A program made the translations under genes and the position numbers. This document shows positions 1 through 15,219 of a DNA stretch of 64,000 nt, piece by piece. The stretch comes from Taenia hydatigena. Lineage: Eukaryota > Platyhelminthes > Cestoda > Cyclophyllidea > Taeniidae. The stretch's first letter is position 1, and each line of letters opens with the position of its first letter. The notes beneath the pieces are model-generated. The model was not told where the DNA came from, made no database searches, and worked only from the letters and a program-made list of their open reading frames with translations. The DNA is taken from contig JADWOT020000006.1 in assembly GCA_036345935.2 (NCBI GenBank), positions 10,638,519-10,702,518 on the forward strand, given 5' to 3'.

Positions 1-3000
1 TTCGTTCTAGTTGATGAAGAGAGGAGACGAAATAGACTGAGGAGAACAATGGCTGAATGGTAGCAGCTGTTTTTCCTTTTTGAATCAAAGAAGTTAGGGT
101 ACACCCCCCACAAAATTCCAATAACGTGCATCATACTAAAATTTGGAGGAAGATGTTCAGTGCCAAAAAGCTGCTCCATTTGGCTAACAAAAGAATTCGT
201 ACAACTGTAGTGGTTTTGAAGAACAAAGAACAAAAGAACAAGTCTATTAATTCTTTTAAAGTTCGGGCTACATGCCACCATCAAAAAGTCAGATTTTTTT
301 CCGCTGAATGTATGCTAAAAGTAAACTAGCGCCTCTGGAAAAAGGGAGATTTCGGTTGACAACTTCGAAACTAGCTCTTTTACAGTAGAAACTTTATGGG
401 AAACCGACTTCTAATTGTCATTACATCGTAAAATGGTAGTGGCATGGCAACAGATTTGCTCCCAAACAACCCGATTTGATTATGAAGCACGCGTCGGTAG
501 CTGAACAACAGTGTACTTGCACTCGAATCATATCCAAATATGGCTGGATGTATGCAACAAAGGGATTACGGGAGTCACTTCCTCTCGCGGTGGCTGAGAA
601 CATTTTCGCCATAAAATTGGCGCCATTTTCGAAGGATGTTGATTTAGCTTTATGTTTACTTCTAAGCCTGCATCATTATCGATGTTGATTGGTACAAAAG
701 ACCGATTTAAGCCTTTGGTCATTTGAAGGCACAAGTAATCATGCAGAGGAAATAAACTAAATCGAATCCCCACATGCAGTTTTGCAGTGTAGAGCTGCGA
801 TGTTGGGTTGTACTAAGGTCAGTTTGCACTGAGCAATGTAGATTGTATTTATGACTTCTTAAATAAACTACCATAATCATGTCACAAAGGTAACATTGAC
901 GTACCGTGGTTCTGACTGAAACGTTTGCGAGAATTAAAAGAATCATTTTCACGATGGTACCGTGCCACATTCCGCCCAAGGCAGTTGACTTATATGTCCT
1001 TTCTGCCTACAGGCACCCAACATATAAACATTGTGACCTATCGCTTTGGTTAAAATCCGGCAGGCTTTTCTCACATAAACAAGACTCGCTGCTGTCGATT
1101 GGACGGCATTCCACCACTTGCCTGTTTCGTGCTAATAGCGCATGCGTGCAGGCGCGCTCATCGCACCAATATCCAGACGAGGATGGGAGTATTCAAGCTC
1201 TCTACATCGATCAACTCCTCTTCTTCCATGACATCTATAATTAGCTTCCTGAGCTCAAAATGTGCATCGATTTACCCGAAAATCTAGTCAAATAATAGCC
1301 AAAACTAAGGTGTTTAATAGAGTAAATCACCATCCTCCAATGGCGGCCTTCCTTACAACTTCCATGTGGTGCATTATCGAGTAAGCGTTTTACATCGCGG
1401 CACAGATGAAACTTTACAAAAACGAGTGCGATGTCTACATCATGGGTTTGAGGTGCTCGGTGAATTGCAAAAAGTACTTTCACAAAAAACGCACCATTGA
1501 GGGATCATTTGCCACTGATCACATGCGTTCTACACTACACAGACGCCTAGAGAAATCAGACCACGCTACTAACTTTTCCTCACCCGTGTTTTTGGGGTTT
1601 TCGCGTATGCGACAAATTAAACCACATCCCATGTAACATTCTCTATATCCACCATCCATTTTGCATTTTCGTATTTTTACTAGAGATTTTCTGGGCCACG
1701 AGAGTGTGTTAAAATTGATAAGAATTGGACAAGGATCTTGAGGAATACAAAGTAAACAACGACCTTGCCACAATCTTTCTGTGGTTCAGCTGAGTGGATT
1801 GATTTGAAGAGTTTTTCTGCACCACAATTTGGTGCTATTGAAGAACGGCTAGGATGTCTCCCAAAGTCGTTTAATTTTAACCATTGGGTGATGTTTACAG
1901 TGATGATGGGTCAAAAATTAGTATGAGGCTAAATTCATGGTTTGCATCCTACCTGATCTCATTTAGTCATCCAGTCCTGACAAAATGAAGGCGCAGGATT
2001 TATCTCGGGTAAATATTTACATCATTGGCAATAATCTCATTATTTAACTAAGATAGTTTTTAGTAAAAAACACTAATAAAATGTTCCCTTTTTGAAATGT
2101 AGTTGCCCACTGAGGTAATTACCTGACCGGATGCACATTATCGCATGACGCCAATTTTTTTCATTTGCCAATTACAGTTGCGATGTTAGTTCAGGCTGCT
2201 ATTGGATAATTTGATTCACTAAATTAACTCAAACCGCCTTTGTAGTTGCAAAAACGGCATTTGGCTACTAGTAAAAACAGATGTGCATGCCTTATTTTAT
2301 TTTTTAAACATTGAGGGCTGAGAATATTAAGATCATGTTTATTTAATCAACGTGTTCCATAATCCCAAGTGGTTTATGGAAGGCATGGTAAGTGCTTTCA
2401 GAAAATTCGCAAATTGTTATTGCACATTGCCACGATAGCGCATGATGCGAAGGGCGTTTGCAATCAATTTCGGGCATTTATATTACTTCTCCTCCCTTGG
2501 TTCTCTCTACATGAGCGACAAAGTTGCATCCAGGCTTATACATCCCCCACCGACTTGGGAAATGATTTAATGGGCGAGGCTACCCTAGCGGGGCTTGGAT
2601 TCGCATAGCTCTGATCACAACGGCCAGAATTTCACTCTTAAGCCGAGCCTGGCTAAATCATAATTGCACGACTGTTCTGCGCAGTTAAATGGGATTCGCA
2701 GCGGTAGTGAGTGGGTCTGGTGCAGAGCATGCCGCCATGATTAAGGCGGCGCCGCAGTTGGGATGAGGAGGAGAACGGCAGCAGATAACACCTTCAGGAG
2801 AACACTGTAGACCCGATGCATCCGCTCGAAATGCCGCGCATCGCCTCCTTCCCCAATGTCAAGATCGCGCGGCCGCTTGTAGCAATGAAGCCTGAATTGC
2901 AACATCACCTAACACTCTCTGTTTTCATTCCCCACACGATTCCATTTTGTCCTGTTTCTCTTATAGAAATGTAGTACTTCGAAAAATGGGTTTGATGCAA

Positions 3001-6000
3001 GTTTTGAATATGTTTTTAAAATAACCGGCTTTATTATCTTAGTTTTAGCAAACACTTTGACGCATTTATCGATGTCTGGGGCGTCAATAGTGCAACAAAT
3101 CACGGGCTACGTTTTTTCACAGGTTTAATCTACACAAAAATGCATCTAATCCTTAAAATTTAGTTTGCCTCTTGGTTAGTGTAAAGGAACAAAGTGAAAA
3201 GTTTCTTAAGTCATGATGGTGGCTGCTGGGGTGAATGGCGGTGGTAAGAGTAAAGTCAGTAAATTCTGGAGTCGACATGACGCCAAAGCCTATGTACTGA
3301 CATGCCAAGTGTAAGAAATAGAGGTAGGCCTGTGTTTCATACCTGCTTACTTTCATGATTTTTGCCCTTACTTGCTCCGACTGGTGCACTACCATTTAAT
3401 ACGTATAGATGCATGGTCTATTGATGGGCTGTTCTCTCACACGCATCAAAATCATACAGAACTCCGAACATGAAGTACGTTTTTGTACAAAACACGTAAT
3501 ATATTTGCACGCATAGGTATAAGGCATGCTTAAATGGACGGGTTCAGCTTTAGTGTTTGCCTATTTAAGTTAATGGAACATCAAGGTCTAGGAGAAAGCA
3601 CTATTGAGTGCATTGAAAAACGTATCTAAGTTGAGGGTGTTGACAAACAGTTGGAGAATAGACCACAAGGCTAGAAGGCCTAATCAAGTCTACGGGTAAA
3701 CAAACCTTCCAAGAGGAGTATCGTACTGGTTCGACTCCATTTGTTGGTCTGCAGAACTTAAGTCAACCTTTCCTGATGTTTATCGTAGTGAAAAACCTCA
3801 TGTCCTGTAATATTTTGTATCGGCAACGCGCTTGTACTCAACTCTGTTCAAGTTGTTGATAATCTTTCTTGTTAATCGAGAGAAGCCGTTGAGACAACAA
3901 AGAAATCAACTTAAATTCTCCGCTAAACCAAAATTCAAACACCCATTAAGAGTGAAGTTAACCTTGCCCCATCACCTACTTTGCGCATGGGCAAGGCAAT
4001 TTTGCGGTCCACCCACTCACACGAGGCACCGGCAACAATCACAGTCACTTAAACACTTGAAAAATCACATTCCTAGCACAAGGAGGTAGTTTTTGACCAT
4101 GCCAAAAGCGACCACACTTGCATTATTATGTCCTGCCTAGTTGCAGGAAGAAAGAATAGTTCTTTGATAATCATTTATGAATTCATTGTATTGTGAAGTT
4201 CCTTTTAAGAGACCATGCAAGAAACGCCTGTTTGGATGTAAAATCTCAGGATCAAAATTGACATATTTTATAAAAGCCTGATGGGATACGATAGGACTGT
4301 CTTGAGATGCAGAATTAAATTTCATCCATGCATCGGAACTTGAAGCTGCTCCCTAATTCTACCACTTCAAGCCCCAAAACCTCAACTCTCCCCTAAGCAC
4401 ATTGTAATGGAGAGGTCTGCTTCTCCGGACAATGTTTCTTTTCTCATTTTAAAAGTTCCTTTCCCCATAAATAAATAACGAACATTCTGCGGATTCGCGC
4501 TCTCGTCCAATTCTCTTCACCGGCCAGTAACACATGCCGCGAGACTTTGCTAGTAGTCATTAGTACAGCCAAGGCCGGTCATATGCCAACAATAAGCGAG
4601 ACTGGAGCCACCCAATTTGTTTGGTAGCCAGCTTTAATGTACTCCTCAAGTGCCGATTGCTCATACCCGTCATTGGCAGATAAAGGCGTCCGCAATAAAG
4701 CCATTGTCTCCTGATTTGGAACAAAGCTTGCCCACGAAAACATCAGCACATCATATTGTGTTTGCTTCTTGACATTCTAGCGGTTCATCACTGTTCTTCC
4801 ACTACGCGTCGCACTTGGCAGGTGCGGCCTCGAGCGATCCCGACGTGAGTACACATGGCGGCGATGATCACGACGCACACCTTGTACTCCTCCATTCTCG
4901 AGGTGGATTTTTTGGGTGAGACGATTGTGAAGGGCGAACTTAGGGTCCGTTGGCTTCCTGTACGCTCCCATATCGAAAGCCATTATTAATTTAAAGATCG
5001 GATATGGAAGCATTATTTGCGTATTAAAACATTTGAAGATTAGGTTCACTGATTTCCCTGTCATATACGTGCTAGTAATGAGAAACTTCGTAAAAAAAAC
5101 TACCATTACATTGAGACTTTTAATTTCAATCTTTAAGTGCAGAAACCACCAACTGCACAAGAGTCCATAATTCCCAAACTACTTGGTCGATCTGCCTCCG
5201 AAATGCTGCTATAGTTGTTCTGTGTTGTCTAAATCAAACTACCCTCGGTGGCAAAGAAATGAGGCCGGTGATATTTGAAGGTAATTTGGCACAGAACTAG
5301 GACCCGCTGCAGTCTTTTATCGACGAAACTTGGAGCCAAATCAGGGAAAGCGCACTAAAACCGCTTGAATGATGATTAAACCTGCACCTGAAAGCATTGA
5401 ATGGGGATCGGTTTGTTTAATTAACTGAGAATAAAATCTGAATGTGTTTTAATGATGGCAATTTCCTCCCTCAACGTGATCATAGGCTTACGAAAACCTT
5501 TCACTGTTATGGCCAAGTATTATGAATTTAAGTTGTTGCTTTTTACGGTCCCCATGATTGGGACATTTCTTTGGACCATAGGTAAGCTACGAAATTATCA
5601 ACCAGAAATGACCATTAGAAGTACCAACACTTTTGTAAGATTGTGAATGATATTAAGGAATTTATCACTCTTTGGTTTCTTTCAAGTTTTCACCTTCGAC
5701 AAAACACTTCAATACTTTGTTGATTTGCGCAGCAAAATTGAGGTGCTTCTGGGTTTCTATATCTTCGCCACTCTAGATTTTCAATTGCTGCTGAATATGT
5801 CGTTTAAAAGTACCGCAACAAAACAGATGATAAGTAGGGACAACTGAGATAGGCGAATACAATATTCATTTCTAAAAGTCAGCAGTCAAGACGTAAACTG
5901 TCATACTAAAAAAGAAATCGGACTGCGCTACTATGAATGTGGCCGCTACTACATCATACTGATACATTTACAACCCGAGAGAGAGCAGTGTGATACAAAA

Positions 6001-6772
6001 AAGGATGAAATCGTCGACGTACAACTATTACAACTAAACACCTAAGAGCGACGATTAATTGTGGGAAAGACTTACTTATGGCATGGTTTGTTAAAAATTT
6101 AGCATGTTCGTGGTCAAGCCGACTTTATTTTAGGTCTTGTGGATCCATATCTGCCATACTACTGCTTCAAGGCGTTAACTGGACGTCAAGTTGAAGAACT
6201 GACCGGATGGCAGCGTTCCGCCAGCAGCAATGATAGATCGGACTTCCGTAACCGAGACGAAGCCAATGACAGGGCATTTCAGTTTTTACCGCATACACAA
6301 GAGGAACATCATCATGTTATTATTAGTGACTTTCACTAATGGCTGAGAGCAGAAAAAATTAGTTTACAAAGTCGGATTTTTTAAAATTTACTTAATTTGC
6401 ATAATTAACTCAAAGATGATTCAGTTTGGGTAATTTACATTTTCTGGTGCTTTGGTGAATTATAGATTTTGTAGATGATTTGGTCTTATGGTCGCACAAA
6501 TTCCCACCCGCAAGATCTCTTTGGGGCTCATTTTGCAGCTAGGAGTAAATGCACGACTTCCATGTCGTAAACTGCAGTAGCAATAGATTTTACGGTAAGG
6601 AAATTGACTAATATGCTACTGACTGGGGCTAGAACAGTTGCGCCACGAATACCACACCTGCTAGAATTGGTGTCCGCCATATCATTACTAGGCCACTTCT
6701 CCACACCGGTTTTGTTTCCCTTTCCTTTTCACTATGCATTACTATTATGTTTCTCATTATTAAATCGACGAT
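1..6772. other. gene-poor region, no supported gene
   Basis: I find no coding region I can support in this 6.8-kb stretch. Open frames are short (under 130 codons), lack recognisable domains and show no exon-like borders in a consistent frame. A GC-rich island lies at about 2690-2890 and is described separately. The rest is AT-rich and unremarkable. Distant exons of a gene lying to the left of the window cannot be excluded. Confidence 0.55.
2690..2890. other. GC-rich island with small hairpin
   Basis: This block is much richer in G+C than its AT-rich surroundings and contains several CpGs and a NotI-type octamer near 2870. A 6-bp perfect inverted repeat, GCCGCC / GGCGGC, lies at 2731-2736 and 2745-2750 around an 8-nt loop. 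The reverse strand holds a short hydrophobic open frame near 2741-2890. It could be an orphan exon, a promoter island or a degenerate repeat, and nothing in it identifies a gene. Confidence 0.3.
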
Positions 6773-6922
6773 TGTAATACTTTGTTTGTTCTGACTGCCA
6801 ATCTCGGTTTCTGTCACTGAAGTGGCCATATTGCCCTATCCGCGTGGGCTGGCCTCCGGGCGACGCCAACCGCCCCCTTCTCTCCCTTTATTAAAGGTAT
6901 ATTATGCCTTCGGAACGCTACA
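6773..6922 (+). mobile_element. solo LTR, copy A (shortened)
   Basis: 150-bp copy of the repeat family in this window, with the usual ends TGTAATAC... and ...ACGCTACA. It keeps the conserved core TGGGCTGGCCTCCGGGC but is shorter in the AT-rich middle. The 5-bp flanks are ACGAT on the left and GCGAT on the right, a 4/5 match that fits an aged target-site duplication. No internal retroelement sequence adjoins it, so it is read as a solo LTR. Confidence 0.75.
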
Positions 6923-8780
6923 GCGATTGTTGCTTTTTATGATTTGGAACAATCTACCAATTCCCTTTGTTGTCTTAATGCTTTAGGAAATATTTTTGTA
7001 CGTGAATTTTCTTTGCTCGGGCAATTGGCGAAGCTCGTGCTTCAATGTGATGAACAATCTTAAGTTCTTATTCCAAGCTTATTTTTCCTGTTGACAGATC
7101 AATTTTTACTCAACGCGATGTATGAGAGAAAGCGGTGAGGGCTGCATTAGAAATTTCCAGGATTTGGCAAAATGCGAGGTCTTAAGGATAGGTAGCCGTT
7201 CCTTTTAGCTACGAAGTTCTCCCAGATATAATGGAACGGAAGCAAATTCCCTAGACAAATCGGCGAATTTCGTTGCGCTAACGATGCAGAGTGTTAGCCG
7301 AGATACCTCGTTTTAGCCAAAGAAATGGCTGCTCAAATAACACATTTTTTCGAAAGCGTCCCAGCCGCGATCCGGATTTAAGTTAGTCCACTTTTTCTCA
7401 ATCTCCGATGACCACTCACTTTCCAACAAGTCCCAGAAAAGCTAGAAGAATACTCAATTTTCCTGTTCCGATAGTAGATCTCCTACCATTGCTGCCCCTT
7501 TATTGCAATGTCAAGATTGTTCCTCAGTCTGGATGGGCTGTACCCAGCAGAACAAAGGGTCATGATATAAGACGGGGAGGCGTTTTTTACACTTGACTGT
7601 AAACAAGGAAACCTAGGGCGGTAAGACTCTCCCGTGGTCAGACTTGGCTTGAGATATAATGCATGGAGGTGATTTTGCACGCAGCATCTCATGAAAGTTC
7701 TTAAGGCGAAATCCCTATAGTTCCTAATTTTGAGACGGTCGCATTTTTTTTGTGCAGTGGGTCTCTCAGCACAAGATCTCCGAGACAATACACAAAAGCC
7801 AAGGCGTTGAGCCATTCAAAAAATTCCGAGCCCTAAACGACATTCAAGACGCTTGATCATCTTCGGGGCAATAGATGGGTGAAGCACTAGATTAGGGTCA
7901 GGGTTCATGTCTGGGCCAATGCTTCCTGGCGTATAGCGTTACAGTATATACGTCCACCGTCGTTTTCCCTTTTAAAAGGGTCATCGGTCGTAAAATGAGG
8001 ATACCAACCGATATTTCCCAACCGAAGACTAACGTCTTGAATCACAGTGCTCCAGAATACACATTGCGACTAAAATAAGACATAAAGCTAGTAATTGGCC
8101 TTAAACGTCAGCATCCATATCTATTGCAACGAAGAGAGAGCGATGACAAACACAATCAACCTAATTCAAGTACTCTTTGGAGCACCGATGCTTTACTAGA
8201 GGTGGACCAATCCACTAACAAATTATTTGCTTTACAATACAGTTTAGTATAGAACTAATTTCCGCACATTATAGTAAAATGCAATGTTATATAGGCAAAA
8301 TTGAAGGTCAAATATGAGAATTAAGCTTAAATGTTAAGCGGAGAGGTAAACCCAGAAAATCTAGTTTAATAAGAAATCCTAACGGTCCTCAGATCATCGA
8401 GAGGTCTTCGCAAATTTCGAATAACAATCGGTGCTCATCTTCGTGTGTGGTAGTTTGATGTTCTCCTCGTTACTGAATAGCATTTGCATCGTTCCCATTG
8501 CTGCTATTGATATAGTACTCTGTAAGATCGGTTTGCTCGCTCGGCTGTAGATCATCTGTTTAGCTTTGTACAACCACTGTACAATTAAAATGCGGTAACC
8601 TGCTTAGAGTGCTTTAATGACTGTTCCATGTTCTGTCCGTTGGGCATTAAGGTGAGTGAGGGTACCTTCCTGCCTTGAACTGATAACGCTGACAGGTAAT
8701 AGAACAGGCTATGTAACAATTTGTTTTATAATATCTTTCTACACTATTCCGCTAATATCAATCCTGATGGAAGAGGATAC
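6923..8780. other. intergenic, nothing recognised
   Basis: This is a stretch between two solo LTRs. A 110-codon reverse-strand frame at 7483-7815 has no recognisable motif and no codon or splice context that would make it a gene. Confidence 0.45.
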
Positions 8781-8965
8781 TGTAATACTTTGTTTGCTTG
8801 ACTGCTGGTTTCGGTTACGGACTTCGGTAGCCACATTGCTCTCACCGGGTGGGCTGGCCTATGAGCAATGACAGCAGCCCCAATCCCTTTCTACCTGCTA
8901 AAATATAAGTATATATATAAGTATTATGCCTTCTTTCGTCTTTAAGGAAGCCTCAGCACCCTACA
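8781..8965 (+). mobile_element. solo LTR, copy B
   Basis: 185-bp full-length copy of the family. It begins TGTAATACTTTGTTTG, has the GGGTGGGCTGGCC core and an AT-alternating middle near 8906-8925, and ends AGCACCCTACA. The flanks are GATAC (8776-8780) and GATAA (8966-8970), a 4/5 match to a 5-bp target-site duplication. TG...CA ends plus a 5-bp duplication are the signature of an LTR retroelement. Confidence 0.8.
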
Positions 8966-9549
8966 GATAAAAAGCTCGATTCCTTAAAAGATCTGTATAT
9001 CCTAGCCTGGTCACCCTTTTAACGGCATGCAGCGTTTTCCACAAATCGATCTAATCTATTGAAGGATTTGGAAATGGAGGTCAATGTGGGAAAGATGGAA
9101 CCGAAACATATTTACTGATAAATCGCAACGTTTAAATTTCAATACTTTTATTCAATGAAGCCTAATCAAAGGATTTTGATTTCCAATAAGCAAGCTTGTT
9201 CTTTACAGATAAGATTGCTCAATTCCTACCAAGTGTACATTCATAATGCTCAAAATATTGCTCAGATATTAACTGTAGTATTTTGGTCACTGTATAATTC
9301 TTCGTTTTGGTTTCGAGAGCGTTCAAGACGCCTCCATTGTGCTTCTACTAAAAGGAACGTGCCAGTGGCTTCCCTTCCCCTCTTAACCCCACCAATTTCG
9401 CCAAACCATATTCTGTATCGGCATCATGCATTCTTCTATCTACAGAGAGGCCTCGAAATACTAATTAAATAAACCGTGTGATATTTGGAAAAGCTGTAAG
9501 TAACCCCTCTAGACTCCCATAAAGACAAAAAGCGCTACTTGGCACATTA

Positions 9550-9638
9550 TGGGTAATACCTTGTTTATTTGACCGGGCCATGCCAGCAGCTCCGTTTCCT
9601 CTGTTTGCTGAATATATATATATATATATATATTCTGC
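9550..9638 (+). mobile_element. LTR fragment, copy C, cut at duplication edge
   Basis: Partial copy of the LTR family. It has a degraded start near TGGGTAATACC, the core GGGCCATGCCAGCAGC, and a (TA)n run at about 9612-9632. It stops at TTCTGCCC, exactly where the 2.25-kb duplicated block begins. The second copy of that block has no LTR at this edge, so the LTR fragment lies outside the duplicated unit. Confidence 0.6.
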
Positions 9639-10973
9639 CCCACTTTTGTTAGTGGACTCTGGACGCCAGAAGTTGCGATCAGATTCATTTCAGGTTAACT
9701 CTGACTAGCCGTTGAAATTTAACGCATAATAGAATTGATGCTTTTTTTTGGTTTTATGTTGCATGGATCTTTTCTAGGAAACCGTATTGCTACCTTACAA
9801 GAGTTGACGCTGCGTAGTAGGGAATCATTATAACTCATTAGATATTTGCTAATAGGAGGACAATGGAGCTATCACCAAGGAACGGTTATTTTACCATTTC
9901 ATTCCAAAATTTTTCAAAAGCTTATCATAAAAGGTAAGGCTTAATGAACAGCGAATGATTTTGCAATGCTACACCTGGTGCGATTCCTGTTTCTAGAATG
10001 TCGTATTGGTACAGCTGGTTAGATTTCTGGAGAGGAAACACTGCAAAAAGTTCTCGATTTTGGGCTTGTCAAAAAGCACCCATAGTCTAAATGAAACCAA
10101 TATTTCAAAGTACACTTAGTTCACAGCTTACCAGCATGGGTTGAGTTAGTCACGAATATTCTCCTAAATGGTAGTTAAACAAGAGAGTCGGCAAGTTACA
10201 AAGTGACGAACGTTACTACAACGCATGCAAACTGAGTCAACATCCACGAGCATGCAACAGCTAGCATTTCGTATGCCCTAAGCATGGATACTTTGTAGTC
10301 TTTCTATGGCGTGACTAAAGCCCCTACACTATTCATTCACTACATTGTAAAACTGCACAAATTAGAGCCAAGTTGGTCAACCCCAGCACTAGAGCAGCCC
10401 TCTCCAATGTCTTCGATTCGACTGCGCGAACTATGCTGCAGCAGTCATAATAATGCTATTATCTAGTAATTTACGAGATGTTCGATAAAGACGGTATTTT
10501 CTTGACCTCACTGTGTTGGATGAACATCAGACATTGGGTCAATCGATTACGTTTCGTCTTCTGACCTTAGCTTCGGTCAAAGCCATGGAACTACCTAAAC
10601 TAATCCGGAGGAGTCCTGCTCAAAAATACCTGCCTTTTATTGGTTGGCATTGGATGTAGGCGACTCAGCAAACGAATACTCACGTTTATAAACAAATGTG
10701 ACCTGCATCTTCAACGTGAGGACAAGCGTTAGTAAAGGTGAGGGGTAAAGCCACCAAATAAAAGTGACCTATTTCAGTTGAGCCGATCGCTTAATAAATG
10801 CTCTCAAAAGTAGCAGTCCAAATGAAAAGGGCTTGATAGCCGCTAAAATGTGAGATGGCTGTGTCTACAGCTGAAAAGTCTTGTAAGCATATGTGACCGC
10901 TGTGTATCTCTAATAGTTTCCACTTTCGAGTATGATAAAATCAGTTAACTGAATTAAAATTCAGCGATAAAGC

Positions 10974-11082
10974 TGTAGTACTTTGCTTGTTCTGACTGCC
11001 GATTTCGGTCATTTAGTTGGCCTCCGGGCCATGCCAGCAGCTCCGTTTCATCTGCATGCTGAGGAAGTCTCAGGACGCTACA
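10974..11082 (+). mobile_element. LTR, copy D (internally deleted)
   Basis: 109-bp copy with an intact family start (TGTAGTACTTTGCTTG) and end (CAGGACGCTACA), but the AT-rich middle is missing. The flanks AAAGC and TTGGT do not match, so it is not a clean solo LTR. The sequence directly after it begins TTGGTGGTATCGG. A TGG near the LTR end is expected of a tRNA primer-binding site, so this could be the remnant 5' LTR of an element, which is inference only. Confidence 0.65.
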
Positions 11083-11346
11083 TTGGTGGTATCGGAAAGT
11101 GGACTCGACTTTACGGGATTTCTATCCCCGTCTATACCGCTTGTTATGAACTGTAGTGGTACGAAAAAGTGCATGTGCAACGGATGGGGCAGTCTCTGAT
11201 GCCCCATAACAGAGGGGCTGAGAACGACGTCCGCCTTCGGCATCTACTCCGTCCCCGTGTTCTGCAAGAAAGCTATCAACAACTGAGGTAACACTAGCCA
11301 TGAACCACCTGAAAACGTTTTGTCGCAGAGATTTCCATAACACACT

Positions 11347-11532
11347 TGTAGTACTTTGTTTGTTAGAACTGCCGGTTTCTGTCAAGGACACAGAGGTGGT
11401 CGTATTGCCCTAGATGCGTGGGCTGGCCTCCGGGCCATGCCAGCAGCCTTTTTCCCTCTGTCCGATGAATATATATATTCTACTTTAGCATTCTGCCTTC
11501 TTTTGCTTTCGAGGAAGCTTCGGGACGCTACA
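11347..11532 (+). mobile_element. solo LTR, copy E, perfect 5-bp duplication
   Basis: 186-bp full-length copy running from TGTAGTACTTTG to GGGACGCTACA. It is flanked on both sides by ACACT (11342-11346 and 11533-11537), a perfect 5-bp target-site duplication. The same LTR and the same ACACT flanks occur in the second copy of the large block (57593-57778), so this insertion predates the duplication of the block. Confidence 0.88.
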
Positions 11533-11766
11533 ACACTCGCTTAAGGAGACCGTTGTACTAACGTTCCCCTACGGACACACTGATGGTCGGACGAAACTCC
11601 AGGTCCAATCGAACGGCCAAGAGGAGTCAGTGACGTTGTGGACAAGCAGCTTCTCATCTGCGCTCGCATTTCGATGACTGACACGGTTAGCTCATGGGTG
11701 TTTCTTCCAGCACTGATTACGTTGTGATGGCTGACGTGAGAGGTTTACCAAGGAGGGCGTCGGAGC

Positions 11767-11867
11767 TCGGGCCATGCAAACAACCTCGTTCCCTCTATTT
11801 ATTGAATCTATATCCTGTCTTAGCATTACGGCTTCTTTCGCCATCAAGGAAGACTTGGGATGCTACA
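11767..11867 (+). mobile_element. LTR, copy F, 5'-degraded
   Basis: Only the 3' half of the LTR family is clear: GGGCCATGCAAACAAC, the TATT-rich middle, the conserved TTCTTTCGCCATCAAGG and the end GGGATGCTACA. The 5' half has diverged too far to place. It lies near the right edge of the duplicated block. Confidence 0.6.
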
Positions 11868-11888
11868 ATATGCATTGTTGACTTTGCA

Positions 11889-14816
<2,928 letters not shown>

Positions 14817-14925
14817 ACCCTGCTCAAATTTTAATACTGTCCTCTATAACTTTGTGTATCCAAAATTAAGCATTTATCAACTTGCGCTTTAAGGAACACT
14901 ACCTGAGTCGTTGTAACACTACCTT

Positions 14926-14931
14926 AATAAA
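14926..14931 (+). other. poly(A) signal of RUVBL1
   Basis: A canonical AATAAA lies 110 nt after the RUVBL1 stop and is the most likely polyadenylation signal of that gene. Confidence 0.6.
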
Positions 14932-14988
14932 CGTTTTTACCTACCCAAAATCAGCATCGTAGTCAATGCGGATTGGTGACCCCGTTGA

Positions 14989-15219
14989 ATGGGTGCGATT
15001 GGTTTGTGGCTGTTTTGGTCGCGCCAGTCATCCGAGGGCAGAGGAGGTCCGGAGGCGCTACTCATCCTATCGGTTGGTGGGCTCCTCACAGTCTCGGCTT
15101 GGCTGAGCTGTTTGCCGCAAGCGTTGATTGCCTTCGGCCTGGGTTGTGTCCAAAGCTGCGATAAGTTGCAACCGTGCAGTGGCGTTATGCTGTCCTCAGT
15201 CCGTCAGGAATTAGCGTAG
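14989..15219 (+). other. 76-codon hydrophobic open frame, doubtful
   Basis: An uninterrupted frame sits between RUVBL1 and ERLEC1 in a locally GC-richer patch. The predicted peptide has one strongly hydrophobic stretch (about residues 24-53, with LLILSVGGLLTVSAWL) that could span a membrane. I recognise no family and see no splice partner. Overlapping frames in the same patch are also open, so chance is a fair explanation. The rest of 14932-16217 holds nothing I can support. Confidence 0.15.

Larger units (their letters stand above)
9639..11888 (+). repeat. 2.25-kb duplicated block, copy 1
   Basis: This block is nearly identical to 55867-58134 in the same orientation. By eye I find only about three single-base differences (C/T near 10948, C/T near 11278, G/A near 11769) plus one replacement near 10886, where copy 2 carries 18 extra bases net. 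It contains one truncated LTR (10974-11082), one intact solo LTR (11347-11532) and one 5'-degraded LTR (about 11767-11867). No open frame in it looks coding, and I see no terminal inverted repeats or flanking target duplications. It may be a mobile unit of unknown type or a recent segmental duplication or gene conversion. Confidence 0.9.

Noticed and set aside
3661..3760. Possible tRNA near GGTTCGACTCC
   Set aside because: No matching A-box at the right distance and no acceptor stem could be drawn.
6773..8965. SINE interpretation of the ~185-bp repeats
   Set aside because: No B-box (GGTTCRANNCC) or A-rich tail was seen. TG...CA ends and 5-bp duplications fit LTRs better.
11017..11544. Open frames of 60-89 codons repeated in both copies of the 2.25-kb block
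   Set aside because: They run across LTR sequence and change frame with no motif. They recur only because the DNA is duplicated.
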